A DNA stretch of 64,000 nucleotides. Origin: Trachythela sp. YZ-2020. Lineage: Eukaryota; Cnidaria; Anthozoa; Malacalcyonacea; Clavulariidae. The notes beneath the pieces were generated by a model that saw only the letters and a program-made list of their open reading frames with translations, made no database searches and was not told the origin of the DNA. Shown piece by piece: positions 1 to 12,558 of the stretch (positions are counted from its first letter, which is position 1; each line of letters starts with the position of its first letter). The DNA is taken from positions 1-64,000 of the forward strand of contig JADLSH010000049.1 in assembly GCA_016169945.1 (NCBI GenBank). The letters run 5' to 3'. The translations under genes and the position numbers were made by a program.

Positions 1-178
1 GCACATGACAACCACACTACAATCACTGTAAGTCATGGTATGTTAATTTGTGCGATGCATCGCACAACCGCACATGGCAGCCACACTACGATCACTGTAA
101 GTCACGGTATGTTAATTTGTGCGATCCATCGCACAACCGCACATGACAGCCACACTACAATCACATGCTTTTAAATAG
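1..178. repeat. 69-bp minisatellite, first block
   Basis: About two and a half units of a 69-bp tandem repeat that resumes at 382. Each unit carries the 18-bp perfect palindrome TGTGCGATGCATCGCACA or a one-base variant (GCGATCCATCGC near 121). The block enters from the left edge, so the array probably continues outside the window. Confidence 0.9.
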
Positions 179-381
179 CGACTTGAAATGACGAAATGAT
201 TCTATGTATATAGTTGTTTAGGTTTTTCATATTAATATTATGTTATTCCTTTGTAATACAGTATATTGTAACACCATTTTGTATATACACGGCCCTTTTA
301 AAATCAGTATTGTATATAGTAGAATGTTAACACTGAATAGGCTACCGTGTTAAAATAATTTTAATAAAGTATAAAGTACTG
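179..381. other. AT-rich spacer splitting the minisatellite
   Basis: About 200 bases of AT-rich unique-looking DNA separate the two minisatellite blocks. It has no open frame of note. It may be an insertion into the array, but I see no clear terminal repeats or target duplication. Confidence 0.5.
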
Positions 382-1005
382 TAAGTCATGGTATGTTAAT
401 TTGTGCGATGCATCGCACAACCCTAGATGACAACCACACTACAATCACTGTAAGTCATGGTATGTTAATTTGTGCGATGCATCGCACAACCGCAGACGAC
501 AATCACACTACAATCACTGTAAGTCATGGTATGCTAATTTGTGCGATGCATCGCACAACCGCACATGACAGCCACACTACAATTACTGTAAGTCATGGTA
601 TGTTAATTTGTGCGATGCATCGCACAACCGCACATGACAACCACACTACAATCACTGTAAGTCATGGTATGTTAATTTGTGCGATGCATCGCACAACCGC
701 ACATGATAGCCATACTACAATCACTGTAAGTCATGGTATTCTAATTTGTGCGATGCATCGCACAACCGCACATGACAATCACACTACAATCACTGTAAGT
801 CATGGTATGTTAATTTGTGCGATGCATCGCACAACCGCAGACGACAATCGCACTACAATCACTGTAAGTCATGGTATGCTAATTTGTGCGGTGCATCGCA
901 CAACCGCAGACGACAATCGCACTACAATCACTGTAAGTCATGGTATGCTAATTTGTGCGATGCATCGCACAACCGCACATCACAGCCACACTACAATCAC
1001 TGTTA
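382..1005. repeat. 69-bp minisatellite, second block
   Basis: Nine tandem units spaced exactly 69 bp (palindrome cores near 402, 471, 540, 609, 678, 747, 816, 885 and 954). Most units keep the 18-bp palindrome; one has GCGGTGCATCGC. Because 69 is divisible by three, the array is open on the plus strand for 206 codons as a 23-residue repeat. I read that frame as a by-product of the period, since no start context, splice sites or unrelated flanking coding sequence support a protein. Confidence 0.92.
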
Positions 1006-2502
1006 AGCAATAAAACACAAATACAAAATCGCATATCAATCTTTCAATGAGTTCAGGAGGCATTCAATATTACACAATTTATCGTAATCAATACTCATGG
1101 CTGAGTATCCTGATTTGAGAATTGGCCCACCACCGTAAATTCCTTAAAATATGGCTTGCATGACGGTAATGCGTTATTTACTGAAAAATTGCACAGGGCG
1201 TGGTTCCCAAATTCACTCGTGCCAAAAGTTCATGAAAAACGTGTTCGACAACTTTGGCGTAAATATTAGTTTCTGGCGAGGGAGAAAAATCGGAGGAAAG
1301 AAATACTCGAAGGACGGAAGAGAACCAACCAAACTCTACTCACATGAGTTTTCAAGCAAAGGAAAGTTACTCAACATACACTGTACAGAGCAACACTGTA
1401 TTCACAGTAGGAGGTTTAACCATAGTTAGGAGCAGCGCGCTGGTCACACATACCACCCGTGATCTCTACATTTTAAGAGCAAGTGGATCATGTAAAATAT
1501 AAAGTTCATACAAACCTATATTATTATAAGTCGCCAATTTCATGAACAAGAAGGTTAGCGGAGCCAACTGATAAAGTAAACATCACTCCAGCAATTGTTG
1601 GACCTGAAACACGAGAAATAAAATGTTATAACTGTTTTCTATGTAATACGTCATGTTATTTCACAAATTTGATTGGACAAAAGTAAACTACAAACCCGTT
1701 TGACAGCTATGTACTGTAGTATAGGAAGTACTGACCAAACAACACGTTGACCCATGTCCGGAACACTCTCGACATCGCCCGTAAAATTTCCGATCAAATG
1801 TTCGATCACATCCCACTTTCTAAGAAAAGAGGAAAATTGCTTTCTAGGAAGAGGAGATTATTAACATCGATTGAAAGAAGACTACACGTTAGTCTGATTA
1901 TCAGCATTTCTACTAGTCGCACCCCCCCAAAACGTTTTCGCTCATTGGGATAAATGACAGTAGTTTGATTGAAATAAAGATTTTGAACTAAGTAAGACTA
2001 AAAACAAGGATTTTGAACTAAATAAGACCAAAAATCCTAAAATTTTCTGGGGGCTTCACCCCCTTACCCCCATCGCCAACTGTGCCCCCAGACCCCTGCT
2101 GCAGCTTGCTCTACGGCACTACGCACCATGTCGCCCACCCCCCCCTAAATTTTTGGCACCCCCCCAGAGCAAAATCTGAAAATCCGCCTATGCTGATAAC
2201 TGCAGGTTGACCACCATATGTGGTATGATAATGCTTAGTAAACTCAACTTCAAATATCCTTTGTTGTAGATTTTGGCAATGACTTAAGAAATAAACTTAC
2301 TGTACACTCGCCCAAGACACAAAAATCTCCCTCATCTTTATATTTCGAACATAAAATAACATCTTTAACTGTTGATGAATATGATATGACAGAGCTACCA
2401 GATCGACATTGCAACAGACATGGTGCACTCGCTATGAAAAGAAGAGTGTACAATATTTGATAAAATATAAAGTAGGGGACTTGCTGAAGGACAAGATGAG
2501 GA
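1006..2502. other. Non-coding stretch with no recognised gene
   Basis: Two short plus-strand open frames (1151-1429 and 1747-1953) resemble nothing I know. A C-rich tract at about 2045-2165 (runs of CCCCC with GGGGGCTTCACCCCC) looks like the degraded end of a dispersed repeat. Near 2195 is a reverse-orientation fragment of the dispersed GGTGGTCAACC repeat described at 5050. Confidence 0.5.
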
Positions 2503-2930
2503 AAGGAATGAAGAGATCAGAAGATGATGTGGAGTGGTAGACATTGCAGAGAAGATGAGGGAAGCAAGACTGAGATGGTTTGGAGACATAATAACAAGAG
2601 AAGCAGGAAACCTGGCCAGAGACATTATGAAATGAAGAGATCAGAAGAAGATGTGGGGTGGTAGACATTGCAGAGAAGGTGAAGGAAGCAAGGCTGAGAT
2701 GGTATGGACATGTAATAAGAGGTGAAGGAGAGCTGGTCAGAGAAATTATGGATGAAGAGATCAGAAGAAGATGTGGGGTGGTAGACATTGTAGAGAAGGT
2801 GAAGGAAGCAAGGCTGAGATGGTATGGACACATAATAAGAGGTGAAGGAGAGTTGGTCAGAAACATTATGGAATGAAGAGATCAGAAGAAAATGAGGGGT
2901 GGTAGACATTGTAGAGAAGGTGAGAGAAGC
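2503..2930. repeat. Tandem array derived from a LINE reverse transcriptase tail
   Basis: Three to four units of about 120-130 bp, each starting near GAAGAGATCAGAAGA. On the plus strand the units encode a stretch with the motif EARLRWYGHVIR, typical of the C-terminal tail of RTE-type and related LINE reverse transcriptases. The array continues at 3422-3520 after a transposon insertion. It is therefore a minisatellite made from a fragment of a coding region, not a working gene. Confidence 0.75.
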
Positions 2931-3421
2931 AGTGGTGTAACTTAACTTTTTTGACCACTTGCAATCACGGCAAGTTGGACATGAGAAACAGTTGCCCTGA
3001 ATATAATTCACTTGCCATTAGATCTAGCTTTGGTTCACATAATAACACAATTTGAAGCAAATGATTGAAGTAAGCATGATGTGTCGATGGATAACTACAA
3101 TTTGCATTGTATAACACAATCTACACCATTCTTTTATTTTCCTTAAGAACTGAAGTGGAATTTAAGTCAAGGCACAATGTATGTCGAGGGTGAACATTCA
3201 TGTATTTACATTTTTCAAATTATCTAGCAGAATGAATAGTTAACTGGTCTATATTTTCCTCATTTAATACTGTACTTGAGGATAATAACTTAGAGATGGC
3301 CAGCTTTTTCTGGCAAAGCTGAAACAGAAAGCAACTTGCCCGATCGGGGGAACCAAGAAGAAAGTTCTACTTGACCGCAATGATTTTCACTTGCCCAGGG
3401 CAAGCGTTAAGTTACAACACT
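2931..3421. mobile_element. hAT-like MITE inserted in the LINE-tail array
   Basis: A 491-bp non-coding element with inverted ends AGTGGTGTAACTTAAC and (reverse complement of the right end) AGTGTTGTAACTTAAC. It is flanked by AGAGAAGC (2923-2930) and GGAGAAGC (3422-3429), an 8-bp target duplication with one mismatch. Eight-base duplication and this type of end fit the hAT superfamily. The flanking tandem array reads across the insertion. Confidence 0.75.
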
Positions 3422-3520
3422 GGAGAAGCAAGGTTGAGATGGTATGGACACGTGATAAGAACAGATGAAGGAGAGCTGGTCAGAAACATTATGAAACAAA
3501 GAGATCAGAAGACGCAGATA
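3422..3520. repeat. Last unit of the LINE-tail tandem array
   Basis: The array interrupted by the MITE resumes here with the same AGATGGTATGGACACG core and GAGAGCTGGTCAGAAACATTATG segment, then decays. Confidence 0.7.
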
Positions 3521-3789
3521 GTTAAATGGACTAGGTAGACGATTATTGATGTACTTATTAAAATCATTATATAATCGATATAATGATGAACTTACCTTGT
3601 AGATATTGAGTGTACGACAGATTTTTATCTTTACATTGTTGCAAATGTAAACTGTCAGAGACTGCAGGACAATCTTCAGTATTACTTGTTTCATGACTTT
3701 CTCCTTCACAATCTTTACCAAAACACTCAGGTCTAAACAAAACAAAATAACAATGTTGCTAATAATGACCCTCGGAAATACACCCATTT

Positions 3790-4210
3790 CAGTGTGGTGG
3801 TCCAGTGTAGGTAGTATTCTACAATTAAATCTTGAATGCGTGGTTCATGTTTAGGTAGCAATAAACGATATTCTTGGGGGTTTGTAGGTTCAAACTACTT
3901 GAAAAATACAACAAAAACGTTGGCATTTGGACAAACGAACTTCGTCTGGAAGTTAGACACCTAGACTGTGCTCGAAACATCACTGTTCTTGTCATATTTG
4001 TCAGGTAGTGTGACCTTTGAAACTCTCGCTTATTTTTACAATAAGTTGCCAATATTTGTGTCTGTACTACTTGAAAATGTTTAGATGTTTTGAAAAGCTG
4101 TTCGTGAGGAGATTAGTAAACTTAGGTTGGTTACTAACTTCCTGATGAAGGGGCTTTGCTAGAAACGTTGAAGTGCTTTTAATCTTTTCCATGTAGTTCA
4201 GACATAAAAC
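3790..4210. repeat. Dispersed repeat family (GTGTAGGTAGTATTCTAC)
   Basis: This stretch contains the motif CCAGTGTAGGTAGTATTCTA, then about 200 bp later TTTGTGTCTGTACTACTTG. The same pair of motifs recurs at 37975-38095, 51700-51775 and 60645-60720, and a reversed piece (TAGTTCAGACATAAA) at 4190 and 55590. It is a non-coding dispersed element; its class is unclear. Confidence 0.6.
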
Positions 4211-4661
4211 ATGGTAACTGTTTTTGAATATCTTACTCGATGAACTATGTTGACTTACTTAGGATGATCACAAGTATGTGTTCTATATATGACATCCATG
4301 TCACAAGATGCGGTACAGTTAGAAAAAGTCTCAGACTATGGGCTCCATTGACCATCAATTGGAGCTGGTAAAGGTTGGTCTAAACACTCGCCACTTTTGC
4401 ACCACTATATGGGAGATAAAAGGTCAGATGTGAGAAGAGTACTTGACTTTACTAAGCAGTAGCTGTAGGGACAGTTCTTGGTTTGAAATATTTGTGATTG
4501 TTCCTACCACAAACAGTTCTGGCACAGATTGGAGTGATCTCTGCGATTGCTTCATTGTGTTGTATGGCGTTCCTGACAAATAAACATCTCCTATTTGCAG
4601 GTGAATGTGTTTGCATGTGTTTGATACTGTCATATGTTGTTGTGTCTACAATTGTAAGTGT
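4211..4661. other. No recognisable gene
   Basis: Short open frames on both strands (4424-4728) run into the MITE that follows and have no recognised similarity. I see nothing functional here. Confidence 0.4.
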
Positions 4662-4824
4662 CACAGATAAAAACATTGTCTATTCTCATGTGAAACTTGG
4701 AAACTTGACGTTTGTCAAATGCACTTGACAGGTTTTAATCTGACCAACTAATAATGTCACACTGATTGGCTATTTAAAATTTGAGGTTTCTCATGAGAAT
4801 AATAGACAATGTTTTAATCTTGTG
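4662..4824. mobile_element. MITE with CACAGATAAAAACATTG ends
   Basis: Inverted ends: left CACAGATAAAAACATTGTCT; the right end reads the same in reverse complement with small changes (CACAAGATTAAAACATTGTC). Related copies lie at 32802-32940, 50930-51085 and, as one arm only, 60190-60230. It is non-coding and about 160 bp. Confidence 0.75.
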
Positions 4825-5039
4825 ACTGCATCGAAATTATAGCAAAAGATTTAAAAAAACCTGAATTGATTTTTCAATAGATATTTTACTCGTATGTATT
4901 TACCCTATTTCAGTGCCTCTGATTGGCTGTCTTGGGGGAATTGCAACACCGACATCCGAGCTATGATGTCAGAGATTGTTGATCCCAATGAACAAGGTGA
5001 CTGGTAAACAGTTTATAAATATTACATACCTGGGTTTCA

Positions 5040-5130
5040 CTAAGCACTGTCATACAGCAGATGGTGGTCAACCTACAGTTATCAGAGTGAGAAAATAATG
5101 TTAATTATTTTCATTATATTGTAGGTAAAT
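5040..5130. repeat. Dispersed GGTGGTCAACC repeat
   Basis: The motif GCAGATGGTGGTCAACCT followed by CAGTTATCAGAGTGAG and AT-rich sequence. Copies or fragments in either orientation lie near 2195, 35535, 39985, 55615 and 56345. No coding content; class unknown. Confidence 0.65.
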
Positions 5131-5324
5131 AGAATCGAGAGATGTTCTTTAATGATGTGAATATTAAATAGAATTGAGAGATGTTGTTTAATATTCTTGC
5201 CGCCATAAGTGTCAACATTTCCCTACAACATGCCCCTACAAGTTATCTATTATCTGCTTCCCTATAATTCTGTAAATGCTTACTGAAACTCACATATATA
5301 GAAAACAATTATAAGATTGCTAAA

Positions 5325-7414
5325 CGTATGTTTACACGCTGCGATTTGTCGGGCTGCTTTGATGTTTCCCTCAATGTTAATGCTGAATATTTTCTGTTGA
5401 TTATGTTGTCAGATGCCATTTGCCAGATACTTTTCAAATATCATTAACGTGCATCTGAAATGGGAACGACTAAAAGGAGAGTTAAAATTGGAGAGTTAAA
5501 TCGGAGAGTTAAGATTTCGGAGAGTTAAGTTCGAGCCACGCCCACTTTTGTGAACGACCACGCCCACTTTCTTAACTCTCCCGATGGTTTATTTGAACTA
5601 ACGTCAGGGAGTTAATTTTGATTTAACTCTATTGCTTAAAAAAATAAAAAGGAAGAGAGAGTTAACTTTGTCGTAACTCTCAAAATGCCAAAAAATGCAA
5701 AGCGAGAGAGTTAACGACGAGGCATACCTTCTGGCTTATATTTTCGTGATGAAAATATTGCCTATTTTTGAATGTCCGTTAGGCAATATGTCCTAAATTA
5801 TTTGCGTTGTCGCACTGGAAGGGTTTCTATAGTGTAGTCGGTTATTATATACGGTTGTGATATACATCTGTTATATTCTATGACTACGAGTATGACTATG
5901 TACAAGTTATTGTCAAGTTTCATGTGCCTGTGGCAGTGCCGGCTCTCACATTCTTCCGCAAAGTCAAACAAAGCAATTAAACATGAGCAAGTTTTACTTT
6001 GACATGTTTTATTTGCGGCAATGCTCGTGTGACAGTGACAGTATGGTACTATATCTATGAGTGAGCATGACTATATATCTGTGGAGAAAAAATGTAATAA
6101 AAGCCAAAACTTGTCAAGAAAAAAACTTCACATGCACACAAATGCAGAATCGTACACAACCAAAAGAACGTTTACAGAAATACACCTTTTAATCAAAACA
6201 CACTTAAAAAACAAAATTTGAATTTGGACATGAAAAATAAAAAAAAAAAACTCTGACGACGGCAGAAAGTACTGCTGTCAAGACGACTGTGTTTTTTTCT
6301 TTGTCTTTTTTACTGTACCTTTAACTTTTTGTTGTCTTTTTTCTGTAATTTTTTAGTAATTTGAACTCGGAACTAAAACGGTACTTTTATTGTAAAAAAT
6401 ATATTTCGCGTAGTTAATAATTCCATACTAATAAAAGTATATCTAAATGTAGTTAATAATTTGCTACTAATAAAGTATATCTAAACTATACTTTTTATTT
6501 AAAAAAAAATCCAAATCGGACACCCACTTTCTGAAAATAAAAATCTAACTCTCTCTGCTTAGCATTTTTTTAACTAACTTAAGTTTCGACAGTATGGTAC
6601 TATATCTATGAGTCTATGAGTATGACTATATGTCTGGTGGAGAAATGTGGCAAAAAAAAAAAAAAATTTATCGAAAAAAAAAAACTATGCACGCACCCCG
6701 AAAGAGAATGATGTGGCATACACGAAAATAAAAAAAAAACTAGTCGCACAGTGATACACACTTTTGGACCGTAAAAAGTCAAAGTGAAAAAAAAAAAATT
6801 CTTGAATTCTGACATGAAGTATAATTAATTGAACAAGACGACTCTAAGTACAGTACTGCTGCCTCAAGTTATCTTGTGTTTTTTCTTGTCTTTTTTTTGT
6901 AATTTACTATACTTTTTTTTGAAAACTAAAAAAGTGGTTTTTTTTTTAAGTGTATAATACATTATAATTAATTAATCGTATTTAAAAATTATATTAATAA
7001 TTTAAATAATTAATTACTAATAAAATATAATATTCTTATTCAGTATTTTTTTAAAAAAGAAACCAAACGACCTTTTTCAAAAATTTTAGAAAATTGAAAC
7101 GTAATCGGACACCCAAACTTCAGAAAAACTAACTTAACTCTCTGCTTAGCATTTTTGGCATTTTTGGAAGTTAACTCTCTCTTCCTTTTTATTTTTTTAA
7201 GCAATAGAGTTAAATCAAAATTAACTCTCTGACGTTAGTTCAAATATACCATCGGGAGAGTTAAGAAAGTGGGCGTGGTCGTTCACAAAAGTGGGCGTGG
7301 CTCGAACTTAACTCTCCGAAATCTTAACTCTCCGATTTAACTCTCCAATTTTAACTCTCCTTTTAGTCACACCCATCTGAAATCGGCCTGACAAATCACA
7401 GTGTGTAAACATAC
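5325..7414. mobile_element. Outer MITE with GTATGTTTACAC ends, carrying a nested foldback
   Basis: The left flank of the inner foldback (GTATGTTTACACGCTGCGATTTGTC from about 5327) is the inverted match of its right flank (7384-7413). The pair is about 35-40 bp and differs by a few bases. I read this as an older short inverted-repeat element into which the foldback at 5462-7373 was inserted. The exact ends of the outer element are uncertain. Confidence 0.55.
5462..7373. mobile_element. Mutator-like foldback element with 10-bp target duplication
   Basis: About 200-bp inverted arms (5466-5665 and about 7185-7370), each made of repeated GGAGAGTTAA units and the GTGGGCGTGG segment. The element is flanked by a perfect 10-bp direct repeat CATCTGAAAT (5452-5461 and 7374-7383). 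A 9-11 bp duplication with long inverted arms fits Mutator-like elements. The interior (5670-7180) is AT-rich with homopolymers and no credible coding frame, so it is non-autonomous. Confidence 0.8.
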
Positions 7415-7415
7415 C

Positions 7416-10400
7416 TTAAGGAGGCTCCCTACAGTTTCCATTATATATCAGTGTTTTGAATTGAAAGCTCTTTGAAAGGTTATAAGCTTAGAAAACTCAA
7501 ATTTTTGCGTAAGCCCTTTATTCCTCGTATATTAAGCAATAATTTCAACACAAGTTTTTTACTCTTGACGTTGCCATGGCGACATGACGTCATCATTTAT
7601 CTTGGTAGTTTTAGCCAAAGAAGTAGGCCGTGAGCTAGTGCACCAAAACGTTTAGTTTCATTGGACACCTCGCTAAGCTAAAAGAACTTTACATATTCTT
7701 ATAGATTAAAACACGCTGAATCCAAATCTAAAAAGTTCTTGTCGAGATACCCTGCAGTTTTTTTGTATTTCTCGATTGAAATCTTAAAAAATTCACTGTT
7801 TTGAACTACGTTTATTAGCAATTCCGTGAAAAACTCATCGTTCAAAAAGCGTTTCGTAAGAATCGGACCAATAGTCTGCATACCGCCTACAACTCGGGCA
7901 TATCTCGGGTCATTTTAAGATATACAAAATAGTAATGTACAAAACATTTGTAAACAAAATGTTACGTATTTAATTCATATCAGGTTTCCGATAAAAATAA
8001 GCTTTTTTCTGATCGTTTCTGACAGCGATGAAGCGTAATATAGAAACAGTAGAGCTTCGTGAAGATATCGAGGGCTTTGTAAGGCATATTGACAATGGAT
8101 AATGTAGTTTTCGACGGGGAAACGAAGGCCAACACGAGGATACTTTCCTGACATTAGCGTTTGCCTTACTTCGAGTACGAAGATCCGTTTAACTTTCAGG
8201 TATCTATGGCTATTGCCCAATTTTCTGATGCGCTAAAACAATTGACGGAGAAGTTATTTCCTTGTAGTTTGTGCGACAAAGTCTGCGAAGGACGGCCTAT
8301 AACAAGGTCAACAAGGTCTGACAAAACACAACGAATTGACTAAAGCTTGGCTTATATATCTTCTAGTTTAATAAATATCATTGCTTCAATAAACGATGCA
8401 ATTGTGTTTTGGCAAAGCACAAGAATACTATAAATAATCTGAAGACTCGATATCTGCCATCTGCCACGGCGTTTGATAAGGTTTTATATCATGACCAGTG
8501 AAACATCAGTTGAAAGCATGTCAACAGGGCAGAATAGCCCAACAGAATATGGACGTGAGAATACAGACGTGAATCGTGTCACATATATATATACATATAG
8601 CTCCTCTTTTGAATACAAAGGGGATTTGTGCAAGGTGTTGGTACCTTGAATCTTATCTCAAGAAATGAACAGTACCAGACAATATTGCAATTTTGTTTCA
8701 ATTGCAATTGTTTTATTTACAATTAATAATCAGTATTTACATTATTACACCCTATCATTGTTTTGTTTATGTAAAATACCACGTTTATTTTCGCTACAAG
8801 GCTTTTGATCTGTAAACCCTGATCTATATCTGTGCAAATAATATACATTATATTGTTTTGCAGTTTTGCACTGATCTATATGTGGCTGATTGACGGCCTT
8901 GCCAAAATGAAGGTTTGCTTTTCTATTGCTGCTTAACAAGTTAACAAGAGGCATAATAGATGGGGTAGTCTACCCATTATAAAATTATATTATAAATCTG
9001 CCTCACAATTAGGCACTTTGGTTTGCTATGCCACCTCAAAATTCTGAATACAGCAATCATATGCCCCAGTCACACAACAATGTAGCAACTGATGGTACAA
9101 GACACCTGCAGCTAGAGAGTTCAAGGGCTGTTCCTGATGAGGTCTTGGTGGTGCAGAAGCTATACAAATCTAGGGGCAAGGCTGCAAAACTGTTTCCAAG
9201 TGCATGTCAAGAAGCAGTCAGGGTCACAAAATTGACCAAATAGATATTAAAAAAATGAAATTTAGGGGATAGATTAGGAGTATAAAAATTGTTTATATCA
9301 AAGCACATCCCAGGTGTGCTACAACTTTTACATTGAGAAATCTCAGGTGCAGTATTGACGAATTCTGCAGTCTGGACAGAACAGATGTACTAAATGTGCT
9401 TTGAGGAATAGTGGGCTGACATCCAATGCTCAAATGCATCTCCTTTCATTTATATTTTACTACAGGAGTGTTTACTGTACAGTACAATCTTAATTAAACT
9501 ACATACAAATATGAATCTACATAGTAGCAAGACTTTTGGGATCTTAAAATACACAAAACAAATATGCTCTATAATTTAGAACTAATAAATCCTGTGTATG
9601 TATATTGCAGTGAACAATGAGGAATATAAATAATATATATATAGACATAGTGTTTAGACAAAGCGCAAGTGTATAATATTATAAAGATAAAAACTTGCGC
9701 CAAATGTACACAATGGCTTTAAATGAAGGTAGAACAGCAAGATATTGTCATTATTCTTGACCTCAAGAGCAGCAGAACCATTCTTTAGTTAAAAGCTTTT
9801 CGTTTGCGCTGGTATCTTGAAAGCTAACTTCCTTCGCGTTGTCTACTTGTTGAGCAGCCATAAAAGCATTCTTTTGTCCTGTCATAACTTAAAACTATCG
9901 CTTAAATGTAGGAATACAATGGAACACATCTGAAATTCGAAGTTTAGGTCATGAAACAGGCAGAATAACCGAAGATATGCAATATGATCTTTCTCGCATA
10001 TTGACAAATCCATAAGAAAATAAAAAACACATGCCTCAAACAGCTGTCGCCTGTAAGTCGAATAGAAACCGGCAGATAATCGGCACATGTTCGTACAGGA
10101 AGTATGATTTTTGAAAGATGTGTTTTCGCGAAACTGCTAATAAACATAATCACGCGACAGTGAATTTTTAAGATTTCAATCGAAAAATACAAAAAAACTG
10201 CAGGGTATATCGACAAGAACTTTTTAGATTTGGATTCAGCGTGTTTTAATCTATAAGAATATGTAAAGTTCTTTTAGCTTAGCGAGGTGTCCAATGAAAT
10301 TCGTTTTCTAGCCATCTTTTGGTGCACTAGCTCACGGCCTAAAGGTATGATAGCGGAAAAATAAGGTCGGTGACCTACTCTTTTTTTTGCAGAAAGTAAA

Positions 10401-11364
10401 TTATTATGAGATTCTGAGTTTTCTCAGAATTTTTTTTGAAAATCGCCAGTGTAGTTTTTTTTTAAAAGCCAAAATTTAGTTTCACGAAAACTACACTGGC
10501 GATTTTTTTTAAATTTAAGGATTTAATAGAACTTAGTACGTTGAATACGTAGTCAAATTTTGAGATATGGTCACCGGAGAAACGAACGAGAAAAACGAAC
10601 CTCAAAATGCCATTTTCTGCTCGCGAAAAGCCTAAAAGTAATACTGGCCGATCACGATATAGTGTTTGCGGGCGCGTGTTTGAGTCACTCGCTGGCTGTA
10701 AAACAGGCTGTTTTTTTCGAAATTATGTACAATTTCGAGCAAAATTCTCTTCGTTTTCGTTACCCTTAGTTTGTTGGACCCAAGATTGTTTGTTGGTGGT
10801 CTTTTTTCTGGTCTGGTTTGTCGGTGGTTTTCGCATTGAATTAATCCAACGTCTCTTAAATTTGTTTTTATTGTTGAAATCGGTATGAAAACAATTCAAA
10901 ACATTCAAACAAGTCCAAATTTTCATAAGACAACTCGTAAGTCCTAACTGTCTGTACTGTGGTTGTATGCAGTAGTTTTTAAACTTTTGATTGCTTTAAA
11001 GAATTATATTACTTCGACAGTTCTAGAGTGCCTTGACGAGAGTGTAAAATATCATTTTAGAATTTTTAGTCTGCAACAAGTCGAAGATTTTGAACATTAT
11101 AAAAGATAATATCGAACGTAAATACGTAAAAAACATACTAAAAGAAAGCTTAGAAACTGGTTAAGAACATACGTACTGTTTGAATTTCAAAGATTTACGA
11201 TTATAATAAAAAAGTTGTGGTTTCTTCGCAGATAAGTCTCGAAAATAACTTCCCGTGGCTTGTTTCAAAATTTTACCGGGTCACGAAGATTCCACGCGAG
11301 TGTGACGTCTGATCTATATAGATCGTGTTTCAAACTGTACTATAACTGTAGGGAGCCTCCTTAA
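7416..11364. mobile_element. TTAA-flanked element with long internal inverted arms
   Basis: The left end TTAA then GGAGGCTCCCTACAGTT (7416-7436) is exactly inverted at the right end (11344-11364), giving TTAA on both sides as in piggyBac-type insertions. Inside, 7625-7795 and 10150-10345 form a second, diverged inverted pair. The rest (7900-10140) is AT-rich with only short frames (8161-8343, 9028-9243) that I do not recognise. A 20-bp hairpin (AAAATCGCCAGTGTAGTTTT) lies at 10438-10510. No transposase is seen, so the element is non-autonomous or has lost its gene. Confidence 0.75.
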
Positions 11365-11983
11365 TACAGATCATTTTTCCTAGTGGCATTATTTGCTGCA
11401 GTTACAGCCGTGGAAATCGTGTTACCCCGGCAAAACAATTTTCTGACGTTTCTTGTTCCTTCTCAAATTACTATATTGTGATTGGCTAATATGGCCATAA
11501 AATATAAACACGTTTGGTGCATTTTGAGCACGTTATGAAAGACTGACAAACACGAAATTTTATGAAATATTTCTCGGGAATTTTCAGGATAAGCACGCAC
11601 GAATAATAATTTACACGTTTTTATATAAACATTGCAAAAAGGCTTTTATTTCATTATTATTTTATTTTTTTGCAGACTTATAAAGTGGCGGGAAGGAAAA
11701 TGCACTGAGAAGATAAATCGTTAAAATAGTTTTGAAGATCTTTACTAAAAGAGTTGTAAAAATTCGATTATTATATTCAAAATAATATTCAAAATATACT
11801 ACGTCAAATTTTACTACGTCATCTTATTAAGTTCTATTACAGCGCATGCTCACAAGTTTCATCACTTAAATCATCAGAAATTTGTTTAAATTATTATAAT
11901 TTCAACTTTCAAGTAAAATTTTGCACTTCTTTATACCGTAATAACAGGTGGCAAATTTTGCAATAATTGCCTGTTAACTCAGG
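11365..11983. other. AT-rich stretch without gene
   Basis: This lies between the TTAA element and the candidate first exon of the GHITM-like gene. No open frame or repeat is recognisable. It would be the promoter and 5' leader region if that exon is real. Confidence 0.35.
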
Positions 11984-12187
11984 ATGTATGCGGTACGTTT
12001 ATTGTCAAAATCAAACTTGCGGGCGTTTACAGTTAGAGGTTTTTCAACAAGTGTAGCTCGCTGTCAACTATTATTTGTGAAGCGAAGCAAAGATATTTCG
12101 GTTTTAATTAAAGCGATGTTATCAAACCAGATCCAATGCATGGAGAACCTGGGAAGCTGTAGAAAAACCTAAAGGCATTATATACAG
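11984..12187 (+). pseudogene. GHITM: Candidate first exon of a GHITM-like gene, frame disturbed
   Basis: An ATG at 11984 opens a frame starting MYAVRLLSKSNLRAFTVRG and continuing FSTSVARC: basic, free of acidic residues and typical of a mitochondrial presequence. It sits just upstream, on the same strand, of two sure GHITM-like exons (15377-15788), and a Mutator-like element fills most of the space between. From about 12126 a different frame reads RTWEAVEKPKG before a donor-like CAG|GTGATA at 12187, which resembles the linker between presequence and first membrane helix in GHITM. Either a tiny intron or a frameshift separates the two frames, and the phase does not fit the next exon. The link to GHITM is inference from position, presequence and weak linker similarity. 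Confidence 0.4.
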
Positions 12188-12558
12188 GTGATAACACATC
12201 TTTCAAGATCTTATAAAATAATGCATGCCTATCTCCCTAATATCACTCTTACCACGGTCCTACTAAATACCGACAAAAACCGACAAACACCGACAACAAA
12301 CAGACAAAGACCGACAAAAAAGGTTCTAAGCCCATGTTAAGCACACAATAGGGTTAGGGATTGGTCAAGATCAAAGAGAAATATTCGTGACTCGTAACAT
12401 GGCGTTATAACCGACAAAAAACAGAGAAAGACCGACAAAAAGCCAGTGAACTCAATATGATACACTGGAATGATAACAGCAGCGAAAAAGTGAAGCCTAA
12501 GCCCAGTCCTCTACGCGGTTTGCACGTCAGTTTCAGTCCCCCATTACGTCATCACCAC

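Noticed and set aside
1..1005. CRISPR-like array
   Set aside because: The units are contiguous tandem repeats without unique spacers, and the genome is a metazoan one.
393..1013. 206-codon frame made of a 23-residue repeat
   Set aside because: It is a direct result of the 69-bp tandem period without stop codons. No start context, no splice sites, no similarity to a protein family.
9028..9243. Gene captured by the TTAA element
   Set aside because: The 71-codon frame has no recognisable family and no supporting neighbours. Chance cannot be excluded.
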